This document shows, one piece after another, positions 34,267 to 43,143 of a stretch of DNA of 50,967 nt. The notes under the pieces are model-generated. The model did no database searches. It was not told the origin of the DNA and worked only from the letters and a program-made list of their open reading frames with translations. The translations under genes and the position numbers were made by a program. The stretch's first letter is position 1. Each line of letters starts with the position of its first letter. Source of the stretch: Thermoproteota archaeon (lineage in GTDB: Archaea; Thermoproteota; Thermoprotei_A; Sulfolobales; Acidilobaceae). The stretch lies in the NCBI GenBank assembly GCA_030549835.1, contig JAUQQR010000007.1, positions 1 to 50,967 of the forward strand. Reading direction: 5' to 3'.

Positions 34267-35463
34267 TTACTTAAACTCTTCCTCTGAGGCTAATAAGAGA
34301 GCTGGATTCTCTATTAACCTCTTAACCTCTAATAGGAATCTTGTAGCGTAGGCGCCCTCAATAAACCTATGGTCAAAACTTAATGTTATATATCCTATCT
34401 TCCTAAGCTTAATTTCATTATCGATAAATCTTGGAATATCCATTACCCTATGGACTCCGAGTATGGCTGCCTCAGGATAGTTAATTACAGCCATACCGAT
34501 CACTGTGCCTATAGACCCTATATTAGTTATTGAAAATGTTCCATCCTTCACATCATCTAGTGAGAGCTTACCTCCTCTAGCCTTCTCTATAAGCTCATTA
34601 ATCTCTCTAGCAATCTGGAATAATCCTTTCTTATCTGAATCCTTAATATTAGGTACTACTAGGCCGCTTTCAGTATCAATAGCTATACCAATATTATAGT
34701 ATTTCTTAACTATTATCTCTCCTCTCTCCTCGTCCAGAGACGCGTTAAGTAGGGGGTATTCTTTGAGGGCTTTAACCACAGCTTTCACAATGAATGGTAG
34801 TAGTGTAAGCTTAATATTCCTAGCCTCAGCTACACTCTTAAGCATATCTTTTAGCTTCATGACCTCAGTATAGTCTACTTCTTCAGCAATATAGGCGTGT
34901 GGTATCTTAGACTTAGACTCACTCATCTTAGTAGCCATAATCCTCTTAATCCCAGCTAGTTTTATCCTCTCTACTCTACCCTCAGCTACCAACTGTCTCT
35001 CAGACTCTCTAACCTTAACCTCAATACTCTTCTTCATCTCCTCAGCATACCTTAGTACATCAGACTCTGTTATAACCCCTCCAGGTCCTGTACCCTTAAC
35101 TTTAGATAGGTCAACTCCAAGTTCTCTAGCTAGCTTCCTTACTCTAGGTGGAGCTCTAATAACTATAGCCTCTCCTCTCTCTAAATGGGCTTCCTTCTCT
35201 TCTATTTTAGGAGCCTCTCTAGCTTCAGTCTCAATCTCTACTAATACCTCACCAACCTTAACTACGTCTCCAGGCTTAGCTAGGATTCTCACAATTAAAC
35301 CCTCGAATGGTGAAGGTATCTCTACTGTAGCCTTAGCGGTTAAAACTTTAACTAGTGGCTGGAACTGTTTAACATAACTACCTTCCTTTACTAGCCATTC
35401 AACTATCTCTCCTTCAGTTAACCCCTCACCTATATCTGGTAGTTTTACCTGTTTTAAAACCAA
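34267..35463 (-). CDS. 2-oxoacid dehydrogenase E2, lipoate acyltransferase
   Basis: A 398-residue E2 core protein. The N-terminal lipoyl domain (1-80) carries the lipoyl lysine in LTAKATVEIPSP near residue 43, with Ala replacing the usual Asp before it. A peripheral-subunit-binding domain follows near 112-150 (APPRVRKLARELGVDLSKVKGTGPGGVITESDV), then the acyltransferase domain from about 175. The catalytic motif DHRxxDG reads DHRFIEG, keeping the His but with Glu for Asp. It forms the multimeric core of a pyruvate or branched-chain 2-oxoacid dehydrogenase complex; in archaea the branched-chain substrate is usual. Confidence 0.92.
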   Translation of the reverse strand: MVLKQVKLPDIGEGLTEGEIVEWLVKEGSYVKQFQPLVKVLTAKATVEIPSPFEGLIVRILAKPGDVVKVGEVLVEIETEAREAPKIEEKEAHLERGEAIVIRAPPRVRKLARELGVDLSKVKGTGPGGVITESDVLRYAEEMKKSIEVKVRESERQLVAEGRVERIKLAGIKRIMATKMSESKSKIPHAYIAEEVDYTEVMKLKDMLKSVAEARNIKLTLLPFIVKAVVKALKEYPLLNASLDEERGEIIVKKYYNIGIAIDTESGLVVPNIKDSDKKGLFQIAREINELIEKARGGKLSLDDVKDGTFSITNIGSIGTVIGMAVINYPEAAILGVHRVMDIPRFIDNEIKLRKIGYITLSFDHRFIEGAYATRFLLEVKRLIENPALLLASEEEFK

Positions 35464-35484
35464 TGTATTCCACCCTTAACGCAT

Positions 35485-36462
35485 CTAGTATTTCATAACT
35501 TTAGATAGTCCCATATATATTCTCGCTATATTAGGTAAGTAGTGGTTCTCATGGGCTAGTGGGTATGGTACATCATAGCCTGTAACTCTAGCTATGGGGG
35601 CTTTAAGGAGATCAATGTAATTCTCAGCTATATAGGCTGCTATCTCAGCCCCTAGACCTAGAGTCTTAGGAGCCTCATGAACTATGACTAGCCTCCCTGT
35701 TTTCTCTAAGCTCTCAACAATGGCATTCTTATCGAATGGATGCAGCGTTCTTAGATCTATAATCTCAATATCCCATCCGTGCCTAGACTCTACTAGCTTG
35801 CTGGCCTCTAATGCCTTGTAAACCATAGCGCCCCAAGTTATAATAGTCGCGTCTGAGCCCTCCTTAACGACCCTAGCCTTACCTATAGGGACTGTATAGT
35901 CCTCTTCAGGTAAATCCTCCTTAATAGCCCTGTATAGTATCTTAGGTTCAAGGAATATTACTGGATCTTCGCCTCTAATAGCTGATTTAATTAAGCCTTT
36001 AGCATCATATGGTCTAGAAGGCATTAATACTATGATACCAGACGTGTGTATAAAGTATGACTCATTACTCTGACTATGAAACATTCCACCCTTAACGCCA
36101 CCACAGCACGGGCCCCTAATGACTACTGGAGCACTATACATACCGCCAGTTCTCCTCCTAAGCTTAGATAGGTTAGTGAATATCTGATCAAACGCCTCAT
36201 ATATGAAGTCTATGAACTGTATCTCAGCTACAGGCTTCAACCCATACAAAGCCATCCCGGTAGCAACACCAACTATACCAGCCTCTGTTAATGGAGTATC
36301 AATAACTCTCTCTGGTCCAAACTCATCTATAAGCCCCTCTGTTACAAGGAATACTCCTCCCCTCCTACCAACATCTTCTCCTAGAATTACTACTCTACTA
36401 TCCCTCCTCATCTCCTCTCTTAAAGCACTATTTAGAGCTTGAACCATATTCATTACAGGCAT
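35485..36462 (-). CDS. 2-oxoacid dehydrogenase E1 beta
   Basis: The 325-residue beta subunit of the thiamine-diphosphate decarboxylase. Clear family segments: VVILGEDVGRRGGVFLVTEGL near 24-44, DTPLTEAGIVGVATGMAL near 56-73, the conserved Glu of PVAEIQFIDF near 78-87, and HEAPKTLGLGAEIAAYI near 262-278. It lies between E1alpha (two-base gap upstream) and E2 (22 bases downstream) in a single operon. The substrate-channel residues that separate pyruvate from branched-chain acids cannot be judged by eye. Confidence 0.94.
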   Translation of the reverse strand: MPVMNMVQALNSALREEMRRDSRVVILGEDVGRRGGVFLVTEGLIDEFGPERVIDTPLTEAGIVGVATGMALYGLKPVAEIQFIDFIYEAFDQIFTNLSKLRRRTGGMYSAPVVIRGPCCGGVKGGMFHSQSNESYFIHTSGIIVLMPSRPYDAKGLIKSAIRGEDPVIFLEPKILYRAIKEDLPEEDYTVPIGKARVVKEGSDATIITWGAMVYKALEASKLVESRHGWDIEIIDLRTLHPFDKNAIVESLEKTGRLVIVHEAPKTLGLGAEIAAYIAENYIDLLKAPIARVTGYDVPYPLAHENHYLPNIARIYMGLSKVMKY

Positions 36463-36464
36463 CT

Positions 36465-37664
36465 TTACTCAGCCCCTAATCCTAGCTCATTAATAAGCCT
36501 TAAGGATTCTTTTAGCTCCTCCTGCTGCTCTAATAGATTCCAGGTGGGTTTTGAGTATACATTCTCAAAAATAACCTCTACTGGTAGCTGCGGCTTATTA
36601 TAGCAGTTCTTAACTATATCCTCAATCTTTGCACTCCACTCCTCCCATATCCTCTTATCTTCACTCTCAGTCATAATACCCTTTAATATTAGATATTTTC
36701 TAAACCTCGGTATAGGGTCTAGTTTTTCGAAGAACTCTACCTCCTCCTTATACCTATACCTAGTGGGGTCATCTGCTGTGGTATGGGGGCCTAGCCTATA
36801 GGTTACAGCCTCTATGAGTGTTGGTCCTTCTCCAGTTCTAGCTCTCTCTACAGCCTCTAAAGCTGTAGTATACACTGCCAGGATATCGTTACCATCAATC
36901 CTAACACTTGGAATATTGTATGCTACACCTTTAATAGCAAATGTTCTTGAAGCTGTCTGCCTAATAGCTGGTGTTGATATAGCCCACTGATTATTCTGTA
37001 TAACTAAGACTACTGGAGCTTTAAATACGCCGGCAAAGTTTAAGCCTACGTGGAAGTCTGCCCTAGACGTAGCCCCATCACCGAATATAGCCATAGTAAC
37101 AGTTTTATGTTTTAGGATCTTAGCTGCTATAGCGGCACCAACAGCTAGTGGTATCTGAGAACCTACAGGTACTGGTGCTGGGATAATATTATATCTCCTA
37201 TGACCATAAATTGCAAATTCACTCCCCCTAAGGGGATCATCTATATTAATCATAGACCTATCTAGGATCTCCTCCTCACTCATACCTCTAGCTAGGTAAG
37301 CACCAAGCTCCCTATAGCTAGGGAATAGCCAGTCATCCCTATCTAAAGCCATAGCTGATCCTACAGCAACAGCCTCCTGACCCTTATTAGGAGCGTGAAG
37401 AGCAACCTTACCAATTCTTTGAAGCTTTAAAATCCACTCATCTAGAATTCTAGCCCTAACCATGAAAATATACATGTTAAGTAGTAGGTCAGAGCTCAAG
37501 CTAGGCTCTCTACCAGTAATGGGCATACCATCAACATTAATAACTCTATAGAGACCAAGAGCTCTACTAAGATCAAAACCTAAGTCACTAAGAGAATACT
37601 CCCTAAAAGGATTCTCCAAAAATAACCCACCATGAAACACAGCAAAACCTAAGACTAAAAACAT
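36465..37664 (-). CDS. 2-oxoacid dehydrogenase E1 alpha
   Basis: The thiamine-diphosphate subunit, up to 399 residues. The TPP motif is complete: GDGATSRADFHVGLNFAGVFKAPVVLVIQNNQWAIST near 191-227. Other conserved parts are LQRIGKVALHAPNKGQEAVAVGSA and YRLGPHTTADDPTRYR, the phosphorylation-loop equivalent. ATG 37664 adds a hydrophobic leader (MFLVLGFAVF) not usual for E1alpha; TTG 37619 preceded by GGTG gives MENPFREYSLSDLG and is the more natural start. A TTTATATA box about 20 bases before 37664 drives the four-gene E1alpha-E1beta-E2-E3 operon. Confidence 0.93.
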   Translation of the reverse strand: MFLVLGFAVFHGGLFLENPFREYSLSDLGFDLSRALGLYRVINVDGMPITGREPSLSSDLLLNMYIFMVRARILDEWILKLQRIGKVALHAPNKGQEAVAVGSAMALDRDDWLFPSYRELGAYLARGMSEEEILDRSMINIDDPLRGSEFAIYGHRRYNIIPAPVPVGSQIPLAVGAAIAAKILKHKTVTMAIFGDGATSRADFHVGLNFAGVFKAPVVLVIQNNQWAISTPAIRQTASRTFAIKGVAYNIPSVRIDGNDILAVYTTALEAVERARTGEGPTLIEAVTYRLGPHTTADDPTRYRYKEEVEFFEKLDPIPRFRKYLILKGIMTESEDKRIWEEWSAKIEDIVKNCYNKPQLPVEVIFENVYSKPTWNLLEQQEELKESLRLINELGLGAE

Positions 37665-37763
37665 GAGTATATAATATGTGTATATAAATACTAGAGAATA
37701 CTAATATAATTAAGCCTCCCTACAATATAGGTAATTTTACAATTCAAATAACAGGTCTTAGTC

Positions 37764-39989
37764 TTAATGCTTTGGTTCTATAACTACTATCATATATTCT
37801 TCAAGTTTATCTATTAATATATTTATGTTAGAACCTACTCCTTCTATTTTTAGCTTCTCATCTGTTATCGCATTATATGCCATATATTCTTTTTGATCTT
37901 CTAACGCTGCCTTTACTTTTATATTATGTACTGGAATAATAATTCTTGGAGGATGTACACTATAAGGTGGGATTACTCTTGGTAATGCTTGCTTACTGGG
38001 CCCTGATGGTGCTGTTAATATTCTCTGATTATACGTATGATTTACTATGTGCACTATTATCCTATCTTTCTGTTTATAGTACTCTGCTTGAATAGTTTCT
38101 GGGCCTTCAACTATTACAGGTGGTTGAGGAGCATGCTTCCTTAATGGCCTAATTATTAGCTCAGCATAGTCTGGATGGCCTAACCTACTATAATGAGCTC
38201 CTATTTTAGCTGCATAGTATATTATTGTTCCATTCTCATAGCTTGCTAATGCTATTCCAGCTATATTCTCTATTGTTGAGTCTGGTGGTGGTGTTGATCT
38301 ACCTAGTGTATACTCGTAGCCATATGGTGCTTTAGCTATCATACCTAGAGCTAATACTTCAGCTGTTATTGGTCTTGCCCTAATAAGATCTCCTAATCCT
38401 TTCTCTGCTCTCCTCCTCCTAAACTCTACGCTTTGATCACCTAGTATGATATGCTCTGGTAGCCCCTCCCAATACTTACGATAAGCTCCTGTTAGAGGTT
38501 TAAGGTGTAGGTATGAGTAATTTGCTCTTAGAATACCCTCAAAATATAAACCCATAATATGCTCAAGTGCTAAAGAGTATGTATAGGTATAATCTGGCCT
38601 CATAAGCCCAAAATCACCTGTAGCTATAAGGAGGCCTCCGTTTTCAATATATGATTCAAGTATATTCTCATCCTCTCTACTTAAGACAGCTGTGCTAGGA
38701 GCTACTATAACACTATAATCTTCAATTTTATCTTTCAAGTCAACTAGTGATAAGAAGTCTACAGGATAATTATGTGCTGTTAAAATCTCATACATGCCTT
38801 CAAGCTCAGAGATATAAATATCTGGTTTATCCCAGAAGTACATATCATAGGTATTACTACTAAATAGTATAGTAGCGTATCTTATAGGCTCTGTATTAAT
38901 AAGGAAATCCTCTATCTTATCAAGTTCAGAGTAAACCTCACTTAAATAGTCTAAAGATCTAGTATCTTCAATAAACTGACTAGAGAATATTGTAGCTACA
39001 GGGTGGCCTCCTGCAGCAACAATAGTTCTAATACCTTGAACTATAGCTAATCTAGGAGCAGATTGTACAGTTCTAAGAATATAGAATAAGTTACGACTAG
39101 CTAATACCGGCTTACCACTACCAATAAGTGCTCTAGATAATTTTATGGCCATAGATATCATAGAGTACTCTACCATATCAAACTCGCTGGCCTCTGCAAA
39201 TACACTATCAAGAATATCTCTAGCTTTCTCTACTATAATATTAGCCCTACCAGCCCATGCTAATGGATGGTTATTATAAGCGAAGAGTATATCACTCTTA
39301 ACACTCTTAACAGCATCTCTTATCCTCCTCATAGCTTCAACTTGAACTTTATACCTCCACTTTAAAGCTAACCTAAAAGCTGGATCTTCATCATCTTCTT
39401 TATTTGGCAAATCTATACCATACTCTTTCTTAAACTTATCCCTACAATACTTACAATAGCAAGCTTTAGAGATATCGGGTATATACCTAAAACTATCTAG
39501 TAGAATACCCTCGGGTCTAAGGATACTAGTAGCTTCCATAGCTTCAGGTATAAAATACTCTTCTAAGGCAGGGCTATTGGGGCATATTTGAGGCCATTGA
39601 GGATCTCTAATTTCTCTAACCATGGGGAAATGTTCTAAAACAATAACTTCACCATTCTGACTCCTCTGAGCATACTCAGGCTTAGCTCTATAAATATGCC
39701 TATTAGCTGTATGATTAACCATAATTATAACATTTAAACCCTTATCTCTAGCCATACTAATAAGATCTTCAAGGTTCAACCTAGCAGTAGGATGTCTAGG
39801 GTAAATCCTACTACCTCTATAGAAAACTCTACCCCAAGGATCCCTAGCGAAAACTATGATAGTATTAGCATTAACTTTTAAAGCAGAGCTTATAATACTC
39901 TCAGCAGTAATAGCTCCAGCATAGTATCCATAAGGATCCTCAATATTAAACTGAAGTGCCCTCAATAACTTACCTCGCCACCAAGTCAA
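37764..39989 (-). CDS. Putative glycoside hydrolase (GHL6/GH42-like)
   Basis: A 741-residue protein with the layout of hypothetical glycosyl hydrolase family 6 and GH42: a TIM-barrel front (ALQFNIEDPYGYYAG, then GLNVIIMVNHTANRH, PEGILLDSFRY and a CYCKYCRDKFKKEYG zinc-like cysteine cluster), a middle trimerisation/flavodoxin-like domain from about 380 (YATILFSSNTYDMYFWDK, YSVIVAPSTAVLSREDENIL) and a beta-rich C terminus. No signal peptide is seen, so it would act on a cytoplasmic sugar. The start is probably TTG 39965, six bases after GAGGT, giving MRALQFN; the TATA-like TTATATATT just upstream of 39989 agrees. Catalytic residues cannot be assigned, and no sugar transporter lies alongside. Confidence 0.7.
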   Translation of the reverse strand: MTWWRGKLLRALQFNIEDPYGYYAGAITAESIISSALKVNANTIIVFARDPWGRVFYRGSRIYPRHPTARLNLEDLISMARDKGLNVIIMVNHTANRHIYRAKPEYAQRSQNGEVIVLEHFPMVREIRDPQWPQICPNSPALEEYFIPEAMEATSILRPEGILLDSFRYIPDISKACYCKYCRDKFKKEYGIDLPNKEDDEDPAFRLALKWRYKVQVEAMRRIRDAVKSVKSDILFAYNNHPLAWAGRANIIVEKARDILDSVFAEASEFDMVEYSMISMAIKLSRALIGSGKPVLASRNLFYILRTVQSAPRLAIVQGIRTIVAAGGHPVATIFSSQFIEDTRSLDYLSEVYSELDKIEDFLINTEPIRYATILFSSNTYDMYFWDKPDIYISELEGMYEILTAHNYPVDFLSLVDLKDKIEDYSVIVAPSTAVLSREDENILESYIENGGLLIATGDFGLMRPDYTYTYSLALEHIMGLYFEGILRANYSYLHLKPLTGAYRKYWEGLPEHIILGDQSVEFRRRRAEKGLGDLIRARPITAEVLALGMIAKAPYGYEYTLGRSTPPPDSTIENIAGIALASYENGTIIYYAAKIGAHYSRLGHPDYAELIIRPLRKHAPQPPVIVEGPETIQAEYYKQKDRIIVHIVNHTYNQRILTAPSGPSKQALPRVIPPYSVHPPRIIIPVHNIKVKAALEDQKEYMAYNAITDEKLKIEGVGSNINILIDKLEEYMIVVIEPKH

Positions 39990-40126
39990 TATATAACCCC
40001 ATAACTAATAATATAAACTAATACTTTTAACCAAAGAAAGGTCAAAACATTACACTATAAAATCTATTTAATACATATAATATGTAGAGTATGATGCAAT
40101 AATCTTAGATTTAATATTATTCTAAG

Positions 40127-40483
40127 TTATAACCTCCTCATACAACAATCACATATATCGATATTATCTCTACTTACTTTCTCTAAATATCTACTATCTA
40201 ATAAGTCTTTTAATTCACCTTTAAATCTATAAATATTAATATTTAGCTTCTCGCTAATCTCTAATCCCTTAAGTCCTATTGATGAAACAATTATGCCTTC
40301 AGCTTTAACACTCTTAGCTTTTAATATGGCCTTAGTTAATACTACTAATCCTTTAGATGCTCCTAGGCTCTCCTCCTCTCTTATAAAGTTTTCTTTTAAA
40401 TCTACTAAAAATAGTCTATCTGCTTCTAAAGGATTAGATATTTTATAACCTTTAGCTAATACTATAAATTTCAATATTTTCAC
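40127..40483 (-). CDS. NifX/NafY-fold small protein with a Cys-rich tail
   Basis: A 118-residue protein whose middle, IIVSSIGLKGLEISEKLNINIYRF, resembles the dinitrogenase iron-molybdenum cofactor superfamily, whose members bind metal clusters or act as small regulatory or chaperone proteins. The C terminus carries three cysteines in CDCC, which could hold a metal. In archaea without nitrogenase the role of such proteins is unknown. It starts with GTG 40483 directly behind GGATGG. The gap 40484-40649 before the next gene contains no ORF; AT-rich segments there include a possible promoter for this gene. Confidence 0.55.
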   Translation of the reverse strand: MKILKFIVLAKGYKISNPLEADRLFLVDLKENFIREEESLGASKGLVVLTKAILKAKSVKAEGIIVSSIGLKGLEISEKLNINIYRFKGELKDLLDSRYLEKVSRDNIDICDCCMRRL

Positions 40484-40649
40484 CCATCCATAAGCTTAAT
40501 ATCGAGAGCGTATAAACCAATTTATGTGAATTATGCATTAAGATTAAAGTAATTTTATTAAACACTCTGAGTATAGGGGGAATGTAGGTAATACAAATCA
40601 AATACTTATCCAGGAATCAAACTCTATAATGTATTGCGTATTCCTGTAT

Positions 40650-41546
40650 TTACTGGTTTACTTTAGTGTAGATTGTTATCTTTATCCTTTCGCCAGGGTT
40701 AGTTCTAGGAGTTATAGTAGCTATTATAGTGTTTTGTGTTTTTCTTAGTTCTACATCAGTAGTATCTATTATGTGGGGGTGATTTAGTGTTTCTATTAAC
40801 ATAGCGTAACTCTGATTATTTTTGAGCTCATTAAAAGTCGTCTTCACTCTATCTACTACCTCTCTATCTATATCTTTTAATTTTACATCTAGCATTATGC
40901 ATTCTACTGATTGAGCTGGTTTTAAGAGAGTACCTCCTACTATTATAGCATCCTTCTCTATCTCAATACATTCCCATAATCTCGGATTCCACATATGCAC
41001 TCGTTTTCCAGCTATTAGTGGCGGTATACTTGTCTCCACTTGTATCCTTGCTATAGGCTCAATACTTTTAGATGCAATTGTAAACTCTAATCCTTTAAAA
41101 TCACCAGTATACCAGGTTATACATAATAGGTCTGCTTTCTCTAATAGCTTGTTGAGGTAGCTGATGTCCTCGGCTTTAAAACATAATGACTCTCTAGTTT
41201 TCACTACTTCTAGTTGAGAGTATAGAGCATTAATTATTGAGAACACTCTCCTTACTAGATACTCTACATCATCTCTTTCAGCCTCAGGCCTACCTGTAAG
41301 CATAGAGATTGTATTATCGTAAGCTTCAAGTATAATTATGCAGCCACTACTCTCTCTCCTACTATTAGCTAGGAGCCCAACTACTAGATTATCTAGTAGG
41401 AAGCTTAGTGGTAATGACGCGTATCTAGCCTCAGAACCGCAAATATCTTTACCTAGAGCAGTCGATATTACAGTAGCCTCCTCTCTACTAATCTCTACCA
41501 CATTCTTCCATCTATTATCTTTCTTATCGATTTGTAATATCTTCAT
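40650..41546 (-). CDS. Unknown third gene of the ParA cassette
   Basis: A 298-residue protein that I do not recognise. It has a mixed alpha/beta composition with a hydrophobic centre (SFLLDNLVVGLLANS) but no membrane helix, no Walker motif and no obvious DNA-binding motif. It has four or five cysteines without regular spacing and a C-terminal beta-rich stretch (NTIIATITPRTNPGERIKITIYT). Its ATG overlaps the stop of the preceding gene by four bases (ATGA), so it is co-translated with the RHH-like and ParA proteins and is probably part of the same machine, perhaps a cargo or membrane adaptor. This is inference from context only. Confidence 0.75.
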   Translation of the reverse strand: MKILQIDKKDNRWKNVVEISREEATVISTALGKDICGSEARYASLPLSFLLDNLVVGLLANSRRESSGCIIILEAYDNTISMLTGRPEAERDDVEYLVRRVFSIINALYSQLEVVKTRESLCFKAEDISYLNKLLEKADLLCITWYTGDFKGLEFTIASKSIEPIARIQVETSIPPLIAGKRVHMWNPRLWECIEIEKDAIIVGGTLLKPAQSVECIMLDVKLKDIDREVVDRVKTTFNELKNNQSYAMLIETLNHPHIIDTTDVELRKTQNTIIATITPRTNPGERIKITIYTKVNQ

Positions 41547-42139
41547 GTCTTAATTCTCCTCCTAAGAGGTCTCGTACCTACACCGTACAGGTTCTCTAGT
41601 AAAGCTGTATTCCCAAAAACTAGTTCGAAGTTTCCTTCAGACTCTATAATTTCAATATCAAAGGCTGGGGCTATAGGCTTAATCTTTTCAATCTTATTTA
41701 ATATATATTTTATGGGATTTAATCCTCGCCTAGCTATCCTACTAATAGTATCCTCTAAATTGTTTAATCTTGACTCTAAGTCTCTTTTCGATACTCTCTT
41801 TGGAATTTTTCCATAGAGATCTACTAAGATTGTTGCTATAACTCCTAGAGGCTTTACATAGTTCTCAACTATATAAGCTTTATCTTTCTTTCGGAGTTTT
41901 ACTTTACCTTCTTTTACAGCCCTTAATACTAGGTCATAAGCATGATCTAGGGCTTTAGAGTATTTTAGTGAGTAATGACTATCAATATCCTCTACTATTC
42001 CAAGAAGGGTTTTAGTAAGTTCTACTATAGTATTCTCTATTGTTGAACCTCTAATATAAGCTAGCTTCTCTATTGTTCTATAGATATTATACGGTAACTC
42101 TATTATGACTCTCTGCTTTTCTCTAATGCTGCTAGCCAA
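41543..42139 (-). CDS. Probable ribbon-helix-helix partner of ParA
   Basis: A 198-residue protein. The N-terminal stretch QRVIIELPYNIYRTIEKLA followed by GSTIENTIVELTKTLLG, about residues 9-47, fits a ribbon-helix-helix DNA-binding unit: a beta strand and two helices. Middle and C-terminal parts are helical and charged, including a coiled-coil-like DLESRLNNLEDTISRIARRG near 120-140. It begins 37 bases inside the parA gene and overlaps the next gene by four bases. Small DNA-binding partners of this type (for example SegB, or RHH-type ParB proteins) bind centromere-like sites and stimulate the ParA ATPase, so this is the likely ParB-equivalent. Confidence 0.7.
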   Translation of the reverse strand: MASSIREKQRVIIELPYNIYRTIEKLAYIRGSTIENTIVELTKTLLGIVEDIDSHYSLKYSKALDHAYDLVLRAVKEGKVKLRKKDKAYIVENYVKPLGVIATILVDLYGKIPKRVSKRDLESRLNNLEDTISRIARRGLNPIKYILNKIEKIKPIAPAFDIEIIESEGNFELVFGNTALLENLYGVGTRPLRRRIKT

Positions 42140-43041
42140 TTCAGTCTCTCCTCAAATTCTCTAACCAAACTAGCTATATTAGCTTTAAGTCTATCCTGTA
42201 GTCTACGACTTACATCACTAGTATACTTACCTAAAATATGCTTTACTATATAGGGTGTGAAGCCTATAAGTTGTCCTCTAATCTTAGTTAATAGTGGATT
42301 ATAGTATAGCACAGTATCAAATACTGGATCAACAGGTGGTGGGCTTAAGTTAACGTTTTTAAAAGACTTAGAAACAGTTTCTTTAACTCTCTCACGTGAC
42401 AACTTAATTAGCTTACTATTACCCTCATCATATCTAGTTAAGATAGCACCTAGGAATACTGAAGGCTCCCTCCTAATAACCTTAGCAACATCATAGTAAG
42501 TCTCTATGAGGTACCCGACACTAGGAATACTGAAGGCTCCCTTAGCAACCGGGGTAACTATATAATCTGCTGAAGCTGCAGCTATAGTTATAACATACTG
42601 GTACATTTGAGGAGGAAAATCTATTATGACATGATCTAATTCTAATTCTTTTGTAAGACGGCCTAAGATGCCTCTAAAGCTTACAGCTCTATCCATCGGT
42701 ACATTAATACCATAAGCTGCTTCTCTCATAAACTTATGATGTGATGGTAGGAGATATAGGCCTGGTATGCCGGGAATCTCATATATAATGGGGTTTTCGG
42801 CAGGTCTAATTATTAAGTCGAAGGAGAAAACTCTATCAGTTTCAAAGGCTTTCTTAATAACTGCGCTTAGAGTAGTCTCTGTTAAGAAGACTTCAGATAG
42901 GTTAGCTTGAGGATCTAGATCAACAAGTAGTACTCTACGTTTAAGCATATATGATAAGCCAATGCCGAGAGAGGCGCTTAATACTGTCTTCCCGACGCCT
43001 CCCTTGAAGGCTATGATACCTGTAAATGTTGGTGATGACAC
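42103..43041 (-). CDS. ParA/SegA-type partition ATPase
   Basis: A 312-residue deviant-Walker ATPase. The Walker A motif KGGVGKT is at residues 13-19 with the signature lysine, followed by LLVDLDPQANLS (A') near 39-50 and HVIIDFPP (Walker B) near 135. These proteins form ATP-dependent dimers on DNA and move plasmids, chromosomes or cargo. It is longer than typical SegA. Start GTG 43041 with GGTGA seven bases upstream; both lie within a perfect inverted repeat. It leads a tightly overlapping three-gene operon. No plasmid replication gene is seen here, so it may serve chromosome segregation or positioning of a cellular structure, or be left over from an integrated element. Confidence 0.88.
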   Translation of the reverse strand: MSSPTFTGIIAFKGGVGKTVLSASLGIGLSYMLKRRVLLVDLDPQANLSEVFLTETTLSAVIKKAFETDRVFSFDLIIRPAENPIIYEIPGIPGLYLLPSHHKFMREAAYGINVPMDRAVSFRGILGRLTKELELDHVIIDFPPQMYQYVITIAAASADYIVTPVAKGAFSIPSVGYLIETYYDVAKVIRREPSVFLGAILTRYDEGNSKLIKLSRERVKETVSKSFKNVNLSPPPVDPVFDTVLYYNPLLTKIRGQLIGFTPYIVKHILGKYTSDVSRRLQDRLKANIASLVREFEERLNWLAALEKSRES

Positions 43042-43064
43042 TATTAATTCACCGGTTAATAGTG
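43039..43064 (-). promoter_or_regulatory. Perfect 9-base inverted repeat around the parA start and SD
   Basis: CACTATTAA (43039-43047) and TTAATAGTG (43056-43064) are exact reverse complements separated by TTCACCGG. One arm includes the parA GTG start; the spacer contains the SD GGTGA (minus strand). It could be an operator for the ParA-partner complex, or an mRNA hairpin with the SD in the loop and the start codon in the stem. Both would give autoregulation. Confidence 0.55.
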
Positions 43065-43110
43065 GTAACTTTAAAATTTAAAAATGTTAATTATTATATA
43101 CTTTTTTCTA

Positions 43111-43143
43111 GATGTATACATCTCTTAGATTTTTATCTAAGAG
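43111..43143. repeat. 12-base palindrome next to a 9-base-pair hairpin, upstream of parA
   Basis: GATGTATACATC at 43111-43122 is a perfect palindrome. It abuts CTCTTAGAT (43122-43130), TTTT, ATCTAAGAG (43135-43143), another perfect inverted repeat, which includes the stop codon of the Tfx-like gene. On the transcribed (minus) strand the hairpin is not followed by a T-run, so it does not look like a simple terminator; a centromere-like or operator site is possible. Confidence 0.4.

Noticed and set aside
40100-40130. CTTAGA...TCTAAG inverted repeat after the NifX-like gene
   Set aside because: Only six pairs with a ten-base AT-only loop; common by chance in AT-rich gaps.
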